This document shows, one piece after another, positions 10,442 through 19,141 of a stretch of DNA of 64,000 bases. Source of the DNA: Desmonostoc muscorum LEGE 12446. Lineage in GTDB: Bacteria > Cyanobacteriota > Cyanobacteriia > Cyanobacteriales > Nostocaceae. A program made the translations under genes and the position numbers. Position 1 is the stretch's first letter. Each line of letters begins with the position of its first letter. The notes under the pieces were generated by a model. It was not told where the DNA came from and searched no databases. It worked only from the letters and a program-made list of their open reading frames with translations. The stretch lies in the NCBI RefSeq assembly GCF_015207005.2, contig NZ_JADEXS020000001.1, positions 6,967,001-7,031,000 on the forward strand, in the 5' to 3' direction.

Positions 10442-11011
10442 ATGAAACGAGCTTTATTAGTAATTGATGTTCAGAACGAATACTTCACTGGTAAATTACC
10501 AATAACCTATCCATCAGGAAGTTTAGATAATATTCTTCAAGTGATGAATATTGCTAAAGAACGAGATATACCTGTGATTGTTGTTAGACATACACAGCCG
10601 CTAGAAAACTCTCCCATTTTTCAAAAGGGAAGTCCAGAATGGGAGCTTCATCCGGAAATTGCCAAATATCCCTACGATCTCCTGATTGAGAAAAATTTGC
10701 CAGGAAGTTTCACAGCGACAGAATTAGAGACTTGGCTCAAAGAGAAGAATATTGATACTGTCGTGATCTCTGGATACATGACTCAAATGTGTTGTGATAC
10801 AACCGCTAGACAAGCCGCCCATCTAGGTTTTTCCGTAGAGTTTCTTTCTGATGCTACAGGAACCCTCGCCTTTCAAAATAATGCAGGTACTGCTACTGAT
10901 GAAGAACTTCATAGAGCAACTTTAGTTGCTCAAGACACTTTTATTAGTAAGGTAATAAATACTTCTAAATGGATTAATAATCTTGAAGATACCAATAAAG
11001 TCCAAAAGTAA
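10442..11011 (+). CDS. Isochorismatase-family cysteine hydrolase
   Basis: 189 residues. The catalytic triad of the family is visible: D9 ([10 protein letters not shown]), K84 (IEKNLPGSF) and C117 ([15 protein letters not shown]). The family hydrolyses small amides such as nicotinamide or N-carbamoyl compounds, or isochorismate; the substrate here cannot be told. AGAGAGAAG before the ATG at 10442 supports this start. It appears to be a single-gene unit. Confidence 0.82.
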   Translation: MKRALLVIDVQNEYFTGKLPITYPSGSLDNILQVMNIAKERDIPVIVVRHTQPLENSPIFQKGSPEWELHPEIAKYPYDLLIEKNLPGSFTATELETWLKEKNIDTVVISGYMTQMCCDTTARQAAHLGFSVEFLSDATGTLAFQNNAGTATDEELHRATLVAQDTFISKVINTSKWINNLEDTNKVQK

Positions 11012-11113
11012 ATTTTTAGCTACTGTCAAACAATTTTGGATTTTAGATTTTAGATTAACCCCATACCTTGGGGTTTGAATTTACAGCGTATTTCAGGTAA
11101 ATGAAGTAAACAG

Positions 11114-11141
11114 GTAGGGGCACAACATGTTGTGCCCCTAC
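11114..11141. repeat. 28-bp palindrome GTAGGGGCAC...GTGCCCCTAC
   Basis: A perfect palindrome (half GTAGGGGCACAACA) downstream of the hydrolase. Related palindromes with matched base changes in both arms occur at 24146, 51945, 60416 and 60532. Confidence 0.75.
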
Positions 11142-11199
11142 AATTATCTGTACTTCACCAAATTGCTTATTGAAGTTGCAATCCGGTTGACCTTGTACC

Positions 11200-12168
11200 T
11201 TATGAAAGCACTGGTTGAGCTTCTATTTTCTGGGCTTTATTCTTCAAGATGGTTGGTAATTCGCTGCTGAACGCTTCACCTTCAACCACTTGGGAGCGGA
11301 AACCATCAACTCCAACTGGAACGTCGCCTGTGATGGTGGTGCGGTACAGTACACGCTCAACTTCTATATGATCCAGATCCTGAGGGGCTAAATGCGAGGT
11401 GGCGCGGTTGTCCCAGAAAGCGATGTCACCATTGTTCCAGCGGAAGCGGGTGGTGTAGGCCGGCTTGGTGATCTGGTTGAAGAACAACTCAAGCAGCAGG
11501 TCACTCTCTTGTCGTGACACGTCAAGAATGTGTGAGGTGAAGCCAGGGTTAACGAATAACGCACGCTCACCTGTCTCCGGATGAACCCGAACCACAGGAT
11601 GGATGGAGACCAAAGGATTGGCTGCGATGCGCTGGGCGATCTTGCTGTTGCTGGGCAGATTCAAACGCGCATTAAAGCGATGTTCAGCTTTCAATGTGTC
11701 TGCGAGCGCCCGCAGAGGTGCTGACAGACCCTCGTAAGCTGCAACCAGATTAGTCCACTGTGTATCGCCACCGATGCTGGGAACGTTAACCGCACGCAAA
11801 ATTGATGCCGCAGGGGGATTGACAACAGCTGTCACATCGGTGTGCCAGCGGCTCTCGTAGCTGGAACGGCGCAGGCCGTTGCGCTTCTCGTAGCGGCTGC
11901 GGTCAATAGGCAGGATTTGTGAGAAACCTTCAATAGGCTCATCCTCATGTGGATGTGCGTAGGTCACTTCGCCAAAACGAGATGTGAACGCGATTTGTGC
12001 AGCATGGTCGATGTTCTGACCGCGAAAGAACACAACTTTCCACTTCAATAGTGTTTGACGAATTTCTTTGATTGCATCATCGTGCAAAGGACGCGAAAGA
12101 TCCACGCCGCTGATTTCGGCACCGATAAAACCAGCTACTGGTTTGACTTCAATGTGCTTGTTGCTCAT
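11200..12168 (-). CDS. TauD/TfdA-family Fe(II)/2-oxoglutarate dioxygenase
   Basis: 322 residues, usual for the family. The iron ligands are H109 and D111 (WHTDVT) and H259 (RATSHLAPQD); R272 and R276 near the end fit the 2-oxoglutarate site. Such enzymes oxidise taurine, alkyl sulfates or chlorophenoxy acids, releasing sulfite or another leaving group; the exact substrate is not evident. GGAG before the ATG supports the start. No sulfonate transporter lies beside it. By eye the gene is more GC-rich than its neighbours and its protein resembles proteobacterial TauD proteins, so horizontal transfer is possible. Confidence 0.85.
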   Translation of the reverse strand: MSNKHIEVKPVAGFIGAEISGVDLSRPLHDDAIKEIRQTLLKWKVVFFRGQNIDHAAQIAFTSRFGEVTYAHPHEDEPIEGFSQILPIDRSRYEKRNGLRRSSYESRWHTDVTAVVNPPAASILRAVNVPSIGGDTQWTNLVAAYEGLSAPLRALADTLKAEHRFNARLNLPSNSKIAQRIAANPLVSIHPVVRVHPETGERALFVNPGFTSHILDVSRQESDLLLELFFNQITKPAYTTRFRWNNGDIAFWDNRATSHLAPQDLDHIEVERVLYRTTITGDVPVGVDGFRSQVVEGEAFSSELPTILKNKAQKIEAQPVLS

Positions 12169-12267
12169 GTAAATTCTCCAGAGTTTAATCCATAGGGTAG
12201 TTTTCGCAAAGTCAGCTTCCTTTGGTTGCTGTCAAGGGTAATCAAAGGAAGCGATCGCAACTCAAAA

Positions 12268-12303
12268 TATTATACGGTAAACCGATCAATCTACCGTATA
12301 ATA
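12268..12303. promoter_or_regulatory. 12-bp perfect inverted repeat, candidate operator/divergent promoter
   Basis: TATTATACGGTA (12268-12279) is perfectly inverted at 12292-12303 with a 12-base spacer. Each arm contains TATAAT reading outward, so the site could overlap two diverging -10 boxes, one of them about 100 bases before the dioxygenase start. Such a palindrome suits a dimeric repressor (TetR or GntR type). No regulator gene is adjacent. Confidence 0.5.
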
Positions 12304-12493
12304 AATGTAAAACTATATGAATAACCCAAAATTTAGCCTGAGCAAGGGCAAATTCAAATAGACAGACTCTCTTGACAGACTGTTTATAGTATGCGATTCT
12401 CTTACGAATTACGTAGCCGTTACTGTAGGGTATTACGAATCAATATTTAAGGGTGCGATCGCCCCAATAAAAAAAACCGTTCGGAGAAAAGCG

Positions 12494-12559
12494 ATGCTTA
12501 ATACAACTTTACAGTGTGTCCCCAAACAACAGATATCTCGGTGGATAGCCAAGTTATGA
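12494..12559 (+). CDS. Possible 21-residue small protein or leader peptide
   Basis: ATG at 12494 is preceded by GGAG at a good distance (seven bases). It encodes 21 residues ending RWIAKL and includes one Cys and the segment VPKQQISRW. It points away from the dioxygenase and converges on the DUF2809 gene. Too short to be sure; the ribosome site is the only support. Confidence 0.25.
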   Translation: MLNTTLQCVPKQQISRWIAKL

Positions 12560-12582
12560 CGAAAAATGGCAAAAGGACTAAA

Positions 12583-12984
12583 TTATTTGAGCTTTACTCC
12601 CCGAACGCAAAGCCGCAACCACAGCCATCCTAAACCACTCCCAATAAAATAATAGGGAAAATCTGCCCAAGTGAAGGCACTACCAATTAACATTTTTCCC
12701 CACCAAAATGAACGTACCGAATTTAGAAATGGGGGATGCCACAATTGCATAAACTCCAACAAGCAAGTAATTACCAATACCCATAAAGGGATTTGCCAAA
12801 CTGAAGAGTGAGTGGTGATAAATAGAAAGGCGAACAAGCACCAAAATATCTCATAAAAAATTCCTCCTACCTCTTGGTTTAACCACCCAGTAGAATAGCG
12901 ATAGTGGCTGTATAAAAGTCCAATGGGGAGAATAATAACCAGAGAAAGAATAGTTCGCCAGCGAATGTTTGTAAGTAGTGACAT
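12583..12984 (-). CDS. DUF2809 family membrane protein
   Basis: 133 residues with about four membrane helices. LLEFMQLWHPPFLNSVR and FTWADFPYYFIGSGLGWLW match the DUF2809 pattern. Function unknown. It stands alone between the dioxygenase region and a repeat-rich gap. Confidence 0.7.
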   Translation of the reverse strand: MSLLTNIRWRTILSLVIILPIGLLYSHYRYSTGWLNQEVGGIFYEIFWCLFAFLFITTHSSVWQIPLWVLVITCLLEFMQLWHPPFLNSVRSFWWGKMLIGSAFTWADFPYYFIGSGLGWLWLRLCVRGVKLK

Positions 12985-13432
12985 TATTTAGGGTTTCCAA
13001 TCAATTATTTCCCCTCCTAAAAAGAGAAATTATTTTTATAGGGCGCAATCTGCTTTCAACAGTATGTTTCCAATCAATTATCTCTCCTTATCAAAGGAGA
13101 CCCACCGATTCTAAACCCTGACACCACAAGCTGTCCAGAAGCATACTCAAAAAAAAATGAAGTGATGATGTCACGTTCAAAGGTTCTGGCAATTTGGCAT
13201 CACAACTCTCTGTTTTACAGTTTAAATGAGATATCAGCAGAACAGAACAACCACAAATCGCCAGTTGTTGACCCAACGCTGTAGGATCACGAGAGCAGCT
13301 AAGCCACAGCGCTCGGTCATCGCTTCGCTACAACTGGCCAGTAATCTACTAGAAATCACATAGTAAATGTGCGATGGCGTACTCAGTCACCGCTCAACTT
13401 TTGAATTCAGCAATTTTGACTCCTAAATTATG

Positions 13433-13565
13433 CTGTATAAGCCAATACGGTTCAGTTAAGGCTAAAACTCTTGGTCAAATTCAATTTTTTTAACGAACCG
13501 CCAAGGACGCAAAGGACGCAAAGAGAAGAAAGAAAGGCTTAACTGAACCGTATTGCTGTATAAGC
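13433..13565. mobile_element. 113-bp MITE with 17-bp inverted ends and 10-bp target duplication
   Basis: The element spans 13443-13555. Its ends CAATACGGTTCAGTTAA (13443-13459) and the exact inverse (13539-13555) are perfect over 17 bases. It is flanked by a perfect direct repeat CTGTATAAGC at 13433-13442 and 13556-13565. The interior holds GGACGCAAAGGACGCAAAG, a short tandem repeat. There is no coding capacity. The rest of the 12985-13663 gap shows no gene. Confidence 0.85.
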
Positions 13566-13663
13566 TGAAAAACATCTAAATTGCATAATCGGATTCAAGC
13601 AAACTCTTGTGAAGTGGGTATCTTGCCCGCCCTAATTATGCAAGTTAAATGCGGAACAGCTTA

Positions 13664-15844
13664 TTAGAGACTTTCGATAATTTTTAGCACGTCTGCTGCT
13701 GACTGATATCGTTGAGTAAAATCGAAATGTACCATTTTATTTAAGATAATAACTAACTCGTTTGTCACCTCAGCTAATTCGCGCCAACTGTGCCAAACCT
13801 CTGTATTCCCGTCAGGTTCAGTTTGAATAATTACTTCACCAGTATTTGTATCTCTGCGAAATACTCTTGGGTCTACTCCAGTTAAAGCTTGTATACCCAT
13901 AATTCCCAATGCATAAATATCGCTGTTTAGTTTTGGCAATCCACTCATTTGCTCAGAAGGTGCATAACTGGGAGTACCAATTGAAATAGTTTGATTTTCT
14001 TGTTGTTGGGGGTGAATTTGCTTAACAGCGCCAAAGTCAATTAAAACAATATGCCGATCTGATTCTCGTCTAATCAAATTACTAGGCTTGATATCTCGAT
14101 GAATTACACCATAGCTGTGAACAAAAACAAGCACGTGTAAAACTTCTTTGAGTATCTCCACAACTTGAGTTTGTTTGAGTCGTGTACCAGAGGTTAGCTC
14201 TTTGTCCATAGCGTGCCCCCGGACAAATTCTTGTACTAAAGAAAATTGGCGATTTTCTTCAAAAAAAGCTAACAGTTGGGGAATTTGTGGATGCTTACCC
14301 AAAATTTCTAAAATTTCTGCTTCAGCATCAAATAAGCGTCTGACAACATTTAAATATTCTGTATCTTGGCGGGGAGGTCGCAATTGTTTAACTACACATT
14401 CTGGGTTACCAGGGCGCTTGATATCCTCAGCCAAATAAGTATTACTAAATCCTCCAGAACCCAAGCGTTCAGTAATTCTGTAGCGGCTGTTTAGTAGAGT
14501 GCCGACTGCAATTTCTTGCCCGATAGAATCCGCAATTACTGTTGGCGCTTCATTGGAAGCATCACCGCGTTGCCGTAAAAGAGCTTGTAATTCGATAATT
14601 AATTGTTGGTGTTCTTGAACTCGTTGTGTAATTTCTTTTTGCTCTTGTTTGGTTTGATAAGCGGTATAGGCAAGGACACTCCCGCCAGTCAATACTAACC
14701 CCAACATCGGAGGTATTACTGGTAACCATCCAGCTTGAGTAAAGATGATAAAATTACCTCCAAATAATACCGCCAGGGCTGTTGCTCCTGCCAATCCTAA
14801 AGCTAGAGGATGCTGAATTCGCCACACCAATAAGCCACCAACTATCGCCCATCCCCATATCCACAGAACTTTACCCCACTCAGGGATAAACCAAAACAGA
14901 GGCTGTTGGTTAAGAACAACACTGAGAATTTGACTGACACTGTGGGCATGAATTTCAATTCCTGCCATCTTGCCAGAATTATCTGATTTACCACTAGTAA
15001 AGGGCGTATTAAAAATGTCATTTAAACTATTTGCTGTGGAACCAATTAAAACGATACGGCCTTTAACCAAATCTGGTTTAACTTGGCCTGCAAGCAGTTC
15101 TGTAATTGTTACCTGCTGGGCAATTTGATGGCCAGAACGGTAGTTAAGCAGGATTTGGTAACCGCTTGTATCAGCTTTTTGATACCCGCCAGCATTACTT
15201 TGCAGGGGTTTAAATACAATATTTCGTAATTTTAATTCTTTATTTGGGGTAAATTCTGGTTGGATGCCACCAACTTCTAAATATTTGAGTGCTAGCTGTA
15301 AACTAAAGGAATATGTACTTTGGCAAGGGTCAGATTCCTCTGAACTTGCTAATAATAAATTGCGCCGAATTATAGAATCAGTATCTTCTACAACATCACT
15401 AAATCCCACTCGCTCTGGTTCAACCCCTTGAGGGGGAGCAGTTCCCGGGTTTTTAAAACCAGAATGTTTGCAGATGGGAATGATAATATCGCTCTGTTGT
15501 AGGCGTTGTAGTAGTTTGTCGTGGCCAGGCTGCACTGGTAAATCACGAAAAATATCTAGACCAATGGCTCGCGGTTCGTATTCCTCAAGTTTGCCCAACA
15601 GTCGATCTAGAAGTTCACCGGAAAGCGGCCAAGTCCATTTTTGGAGATCCTTTTCAGTTAAAGCAACAATCAACAGACGAGAGTCTGGGCCTGGATCGGG
15701 GCGTAATTGCATCATCTGGTCGTAGACTCTCATTTCCAGAGGGTCGAAAACCCCAAGTTTTTGAATACCTACTAGTAAAACTGTGGCGATCGCACTTGAA
15801 AAAATAACTGGCTGTCTCAGTAAACTTTTGAACTTGGCAAACAT
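13664..15844 (-). CDS. CHASE2-domain Ser/Thr protein kinase
   Basis: 726 residues. An N-terminal membrane segment (about 14-30) is followed by an extracytoplasmic CHASE2 sensor (about 35-300), two or three further membrane segments (about 320-395), a coiled coil, and a Hanks-type kinase domain (about 455-725) with GSGGFSNTYLAED, IHRDIKPSN and LIDFGAVK. All catalytic motifs are intact. CHASE2 kinases sense external or lumenal signals. It is the last gene on the same strand as the injection-system block and lies 286 bases after an FHA protein, its likely phospho-threonine reader. Confidence 0.9.
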   Translation of the reverse strand: MFAKFKSLLRQPVIFSSAIATVLLVGIQKLGVFDPLEMRVYDQMMQLRPDPGPDSRLLIVALTEKDLQKWTWPLSGELLDRLLGKLEEYEPRAIGLDIFRDLPVQPGHDKLLQRLQQSDIIIPICKHSGFKNPGTAPPQGVEPERVGFSDVVEDTDSIIRRNLLLASSEESDPCQSTYSFSLQLALKYLEVGGIQPEFTPNKELKLRNIVFKPLQSNAGGYQKADTSGYQILLNYRSGHQIAQQVTITELLAGQVKPDLVKGRIVLIGSTANSLNDIFNTPFTSGKSDNSGKMAGIEIHAHSVSQILSVVLNQQPLFWFIPEWGKVLWIWGWAIVGGLLVWRIQHPLALGLAGATALAVLFGGNFIIFTQAGWLPVIPPMLGLVLTGGSVLAYTAYQTKQEQKEITQRVQEHQQLIIELQALLRQRGDASNEAPTVIADSIGQEIAVGTLLNSRYRITERLGSGGFSNTYLAEDIKRPGNPECVVKQLRPPRQDTEYLNVVRRLFDAEAEILEILGKHPQIPQLLAFFEENRQFSLVQEFVRGHAMDKELTSGTRLKQTQVVEILKEVLHVLVFVHSYGVIHRDIKPSNLIRRESDRHIVLIDFGAVKQIHPQQQENQTISIGTPSYAPSEQMSGLPKLNSDIYALGIMGIQALTGVDPRVFRRDTNTGEVIIQTEPDGNTEVWHSWRELAEVTNELVIILNKMVHFDFTQRYQSAADVLKIIESL

Positions 15845-16071
15845 TTTTCTACATAAGTTTTATTTTAAAATATACGTGTTTATTTATACAAATTTTCATT
15901 TTTGAAATTATTCTATGCAATTTGCAACTTTTCAAAAAATAATTTAGGTATTGGTTATTAGGGACTGGGTAAATAAGTCGGCGAGAAAAATTCAACCGAT
16001 ATTTCCCTAGTACAGCGCGGCGTAAATAAACCAACCATTTGAAATGTCTCAAACCCTTAAGAACAGGTAAT

Positions 16072-16096
16072 TACGAATTACGAATTACGAATTACG
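16072..16096. repeat. GAATTAC heptamer array
   Basis: Three to four units of ACGAATT lie in the gap between the FHA gene and the CHASE2 kinase gene, the same heptamer as at 421-647. Confidence 0.6.
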
Positions 16097-16130
16097 CCTT
16101 GCGGTACTAGTCCCCAGTCCCCATTTAATG

Positions 16131-18074
16131 CTAATCTACTACCTGCTTGAGATAATGCACGATCGCCTCTGCGGTTGGTACATTAGTTGCCAGTAGAACT
16201 TGATTAATAGTGCATAATCTCAGCAGTGCTTCTTCATTTGCTTGACCAGGCTGGGGTTGCAGCAAATCTCTCAAGAAAATAACTGCTAAAATTTCTCCTG
16301 ACCCAACCAATGAAGCAATTGTTTGATATCCTCCAGAAGTTGGGGCGGGGGTTTGTTGACTAATAGTTATACCCGCTTGTTGATGTAAAACTTCGCCAAC
16401 AGATGGCCAGGTAATTGTAAAGCTCTGTGAGAAAAATTCCTGATGCTGAGCAACAAATTCAGCAAGTTCTGATTTCTTGCTTTCGTGAGCAATGATTACT
16501 ATGTTTCTTTCAACGATCATTTGTGGTGGCTCACTTAAATTTGTTTCTTCTGAAATTTGAGCGGATTCAGTTGCTTCTACTTCTTCTGAAATTTGAGCGG
16601 ATTCAGTTGCTTCTAGTTCAGAAACTTCTTCAACAGTTTGACTGATGATTTCAGGAGCTTCACTTTCTACTGGCTCCAAAGATTCAATATCACCTGCATC
16701 AGAGACTTCACTTACATTGACTTCTTCGGTAGTTGTATCACTCAAATCAACGTATTGATTACTGAAAACTTGTGGAAGGTTATCATCAGGAGGAGTCAAG
16801 ACTTCAGGAACTTCGCTGACTGTTTCATCAGTTTCTACTTCATCAACATCTGCGGTATCTTCTGTTGTAACTGGCGTATCTAAATTTACTAATTCGTCGC
16901 TAGTTTCCTCTGGAACTTCGCTCGATGTATCTTGATGTTGACTGTCTACATCACTCACAACTTCAGTTGTTTCTGGCGTCACATCACTCACAACTTCAGT
17001 CGTTTCTGGCGTCACATCACTCACAACTTCATCAACATCTGGGGTATCTTCTGTTGTAACTGGCGTATCCAAATTTACTGCTTCTTCATGAGTAGCTTGG
17101 GGAACAGCACTCTCTTGGGGTACTTGGTTGAATATGTCACGCGGCTGTACGAAGGTGACTTCTGCCTCTAATGCTGCTTCCAATTCTGCATCGCGCTCCT
17201 CAATAGCTTGAGGAACAAAATTGTCAGGAATATCACGAGGCTGGACGTAGGTGACTTCTGCCTCTAGTGCTGCTTCCAACTCTGCATCAAAATCTGTAAC
17301 CTCGTGGTGAGGGGCTTGTTTTGGTGTACTTTCTTCCTCAGAAGTCTCGATGACATTTTCAGGTGTGGCTATTGCTTCATCAGGCTCGGCTTCGCTGACT
17401 TCTGCAACTTCTACTTCCTCAACATCTGGGGTAACTTCTTCTTCTACAACTAATGTACGCAAATCGACAATATCATTACGGACATCGTGTAGAACTTCTG
17501 GTGGCTGAACTATATTTTCAGGGCTGGTGACTTCAACAGCTGGGATGTCATCATCAGTTTGAGTAGAAGCAACTTCTGAAATTTCGCTAATTTCTGGTGT
17601 TTCTACTTCGTTACTAATTGGCGTGATAACTTCGCTGACTACCTCTGGGGCTGGACTGGCAACATTGGGAGTGCTGACATTTTCCGGCGATCGCGGCCGA
17701 GAAAACAGAGAAGGATCTATAATTCTGAAGACGGTCTCTGGTAATTGCTCTGCTAAAGGAGCGATCGCTTCCATAATCAGAACATAATCTGCAATTCGGA
17801 TCACGTCTCCATCATTCAAAATATATGGTCGATCCTTTTCAGCTTGTTTGCCATTTACTATTGAGCCATTTCTACTGCCAAGGTCACTAAAGTAGTAAGT
17901 TCCACTTTTGACAAAGAACTTAGCATGTAGTCGGCTGACATCAGGACTTTCCAAGACTAAATCAGAATCAGGAGAACGACCTACTAGCCATTCTCCCCTC
18001 GTTGTAGTGTCTATGGTAAGGTCAACTTCATTGATTTCACTTAAAGTCGGTGAATAGCTAACTTTTACTTTCAT
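16131..18074 (-). CDS. FHA protein with acidic repeat linker and degenerate methylglyoxal-synthase-like domain
   Basis: 647 residues. FHA domain (about 1-103) with the phospho-threonine-binding residues R33, S47, H50 and N69 (VGRS, SRLH, GSRNGSIVNG). Residues about 105-515 are a Glu/Thr/Val-rich acidic linker with internal repeats such as ELEAALEAEVT (twice) and DVTPETTEVVS (twice). Residues about 519-647 resemble methylglyoxal synthase (IVIIAHESKK, IFLRDLL, ALLRLCTINQVLLATNVPTA). The catalytic Asp71 of E. coli MgsA is Tyr583, His98 is Gly610, Asp101 is Asn613, and the phosphate loop is changed, so enzyme activity is unlikely. The start overlaps the DUF6760 stop (ATGA), so it belongs to the injection-system operon. 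Confidence 0.85.
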   Translation of the reverse strand: MKVKVSYSPTLSEINEVDLTIDTTTRGEWLVGRSPDSDLVLESPDVSRLHAKFFVKSGTYYFSDLGSRNGSIVNGKQAEKDRPYILNDGDVIRIADYVLIMEAIAPLAEQLPETVFRIIDPSLFSRPRSPENVSTPNVASPAPEVVSEVITPISNEVETPEISEISEVASTQTDDDIPAVEVTSPENIVQPPEVLHDVRNDIVDLRTLVVEEEVTPDVEEVEVAEVSEAEPDEAIATPENVIETSEEESTPKQAPHHEVTDFDAELEAALEAEVTYVQPRDIPDNFVPQAIEERDAELEAALEAEVTFVQPRDIFNQVPQESAVPQATHEEAVNLDTPVTTEDTPDVDEVVSDVTPETTEVVSDVTPETTEVVSDVDSQHQDTSSEVPEETSDELVNLDTPVTTEDTADVDEVETDETVSEVPEVLTPPDDNLPQVFSNQYVDLSDTTTEEVNVSEVSDAGDIESLEPVESEAPEIISQTVEEVSELEATESAQISEEVEATESAQISEETNLSEPPQMIVERNIVIIAHESKKSELAEFVAQHQEFFSQSFTITWPSVGEVLHQQAGITISQQTPAPTSGGYQTIASLVGSGEILAVIFLRDLLQPQPGQANEEALLRLCTINQVLLATNVPTAEAIVHYLKQVVD

Positions 18075-18274
18075 ATTAATTTTTGGTTAATTTTATTGAT
18101 TTCGGCTACCCAACGCTGACGGGTAGTATGTTCTAAATTTAAAATATCATTTTGTGACCAATGAAAATGATAAGCAATAAAAGCTACCTCCTCATATAAA
18201 CTATCAGAGGGGTAGCTTATGACTCCCCCGCCAGTTCTAGCTCCACTGAAAATTGAGTATTGCAGTGGGGACAT
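18071..18274 (-). CDS. DUF6760-type protein of contractile injection cluster
   Basis: 67 residues with LYEEVAFIAYHFHWSQNDIL and a closing LEHTTRQRWVAEI, a pattern I associate with DUF6760, a small protein seen in phage-tail-like gene clusters. The ATG at 18274 lies inside the end of the preceding gene (58-base overlap); no closer start codon exists before the conserved part, since the frame reads GTC and ATA there. The stop overlaps the FHA start by four bases. Probably an assembly factor. Confidence 0.7.
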   Translation of the reverse strand: MSPLQYSIFSGARTGGGVISYPSDSLYEEVAFIAYHFHWSQNDILNLEHTTRQRWVAEINKINQKLI

Positions 18275-18600
18275 TGTGCCGGAATATGTACATCACCTTG
18301 CTGGTTAATTCGATTGTAAAATTCTCGCAGATAGGCAATGTCATGTAGGAGCAGTCCTTCGAGTAATTCAGGGCTAACAGAGTTCAAACTACCCAAGCGA
18401 GTGATGACACGTGCAAGCATAACTAATGCGCCGTAAGTTGGATTTTCTTGAACTTTGCGCTCTTGTTGCACCAAAATTTCATCTTTAGCAGTGGCTAAAC
18501 GCATCACTCCTTGACGATGTACTCGGTTTTCACCATCACTCAACCCTCTAGGAAGAGTGAAAGCAAATTCAGTGCAGAGATTATCCTTTTTACGGGGCAT
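18217..18600 (-). CDS. Phage tail assembly-type protein with C-terminal zinc-ribbon knuckle
   Basis: 127 residues. [43 protein letters not shown] and LREFYNRIN parallel the protein encoded at 18783-19130, so the two are paralogues. The C-terminus adds CPHCNTQF, half of a possible zinc site. The frame continues upstream through a heptamer array giving a Pro/Asn/Gln-rich false extension, so the ATG at 18600 is chosen. Likely a chaperone or adaptor for tail assembly. Confidence 0.7.
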   Translation of the reverse strand: MPRKKDNLCTEFAFTLPRGLSDGENRVHRQGVMRLATAKDEILVQQERKVQENPTYGALVMLARVITRLGSLNSVSPELLEGLLLHDIAYLREFYNRINQQGDVHIPAQCPHCNTQFSVELELAGES

Positions 18601-18690
18601 AGGGACTGGGGATTGGGGATTGGGGATTGGGGATTGGGGATTGGGGACTGGGGATTGGGCATTGGGCATTGGGCATTGGGCATTGGGTAC
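18601..18690. repeat. Heptamer array (ATTGGGG units) inside the injection-system operon
   Basis: About twelve seven-base units (GGGGATT, changing to GGGCATT) sit directly before the ATG at 18600. Seven is not a multiple of three, so unit gain or loss shifts any reading frame that enters from upstream. The next 90 bases carry CTCCCTCAT repeats. Confidence 0.8.
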
Positions 18691-18782
18691 TGGTAAATAA
18701 ATCAACAGTTCTTCTTACCCTACTCCCTCATCTCCCTCATCTCCCTTATCTCCCTCATCTTCCCCATACCCCAGTCCCCAAT

Positions 18783-19130
18783 TCAATTCTGAAGCAGTGG
18801 CTCAGGAGAATTTACTGTCTCTTCTGATGAAGAAGTTTCGCCTTCCAAGCCATTAATTCGACGATAAAAATCTTGGAGATAATTTAAATCCTGGGCAAAA
18901 AAGTTTTCGACTATTGCAGGACTGACATCAGATAAAGCACCCAGGTGGGTTATCACGCGCGACAAGATGATAATTGTGGCATAAACTGGATTGGCTTTTA
19001 CCCTTGGGTCACGCAAGGGTGCAATCTCGTCTATCGCCGTTGATAACCGCATTACACCTTTCCGGTGAAGGTTGCCTTCAGAGTCTAGATATCCCTTAGG
19101 CAATATAAATTCAAACTCTGTGGGAAACAT
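18783..19130 (-). CDS. Phage tail assembly-type protein, paralogue without zinc knuckle
   Basis: 115 residues: [58 protein letters not shown]. It matches the neighbouring protein at 18217-18600 along its length, but ends with an acidic Ser/Glu tail in place of CPHC. Paired genes of this type lie between tube genes and DUF6760 in cyanobacterial contractile injection clusters. It follows the tube gene by 11 bases. Confidence 0.7.
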   Translation of the reverse strand: MFPTEFEFILPKGYLDSEGNLHRKGVMRLSTAIDEIAPLRDPRVKANPVYATIIILSRVITHLGALSDVSPAIVENFFAQDLNYLQDFYRRINGLEGETSSSEETVNSPEPLLQN

Positions 19131-19141
19131 ATTTCTCCTGA

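Noticed and set aside
13091..13276. Minus-strand frame of 61 codons
   Set aside because: No ribosome site, and it lies in a repeat-rich gap with no protein-like pattern.
16131..18074. Active methylglyoxal synthase
   Set aside because: The catalytic Asp and the phosphate-binding loop are replaced.
18511..18827. Plus-strand frames rich in GIGDWGL repeats
   Set aside because: They are translations of the heptamer array, with no independent support.
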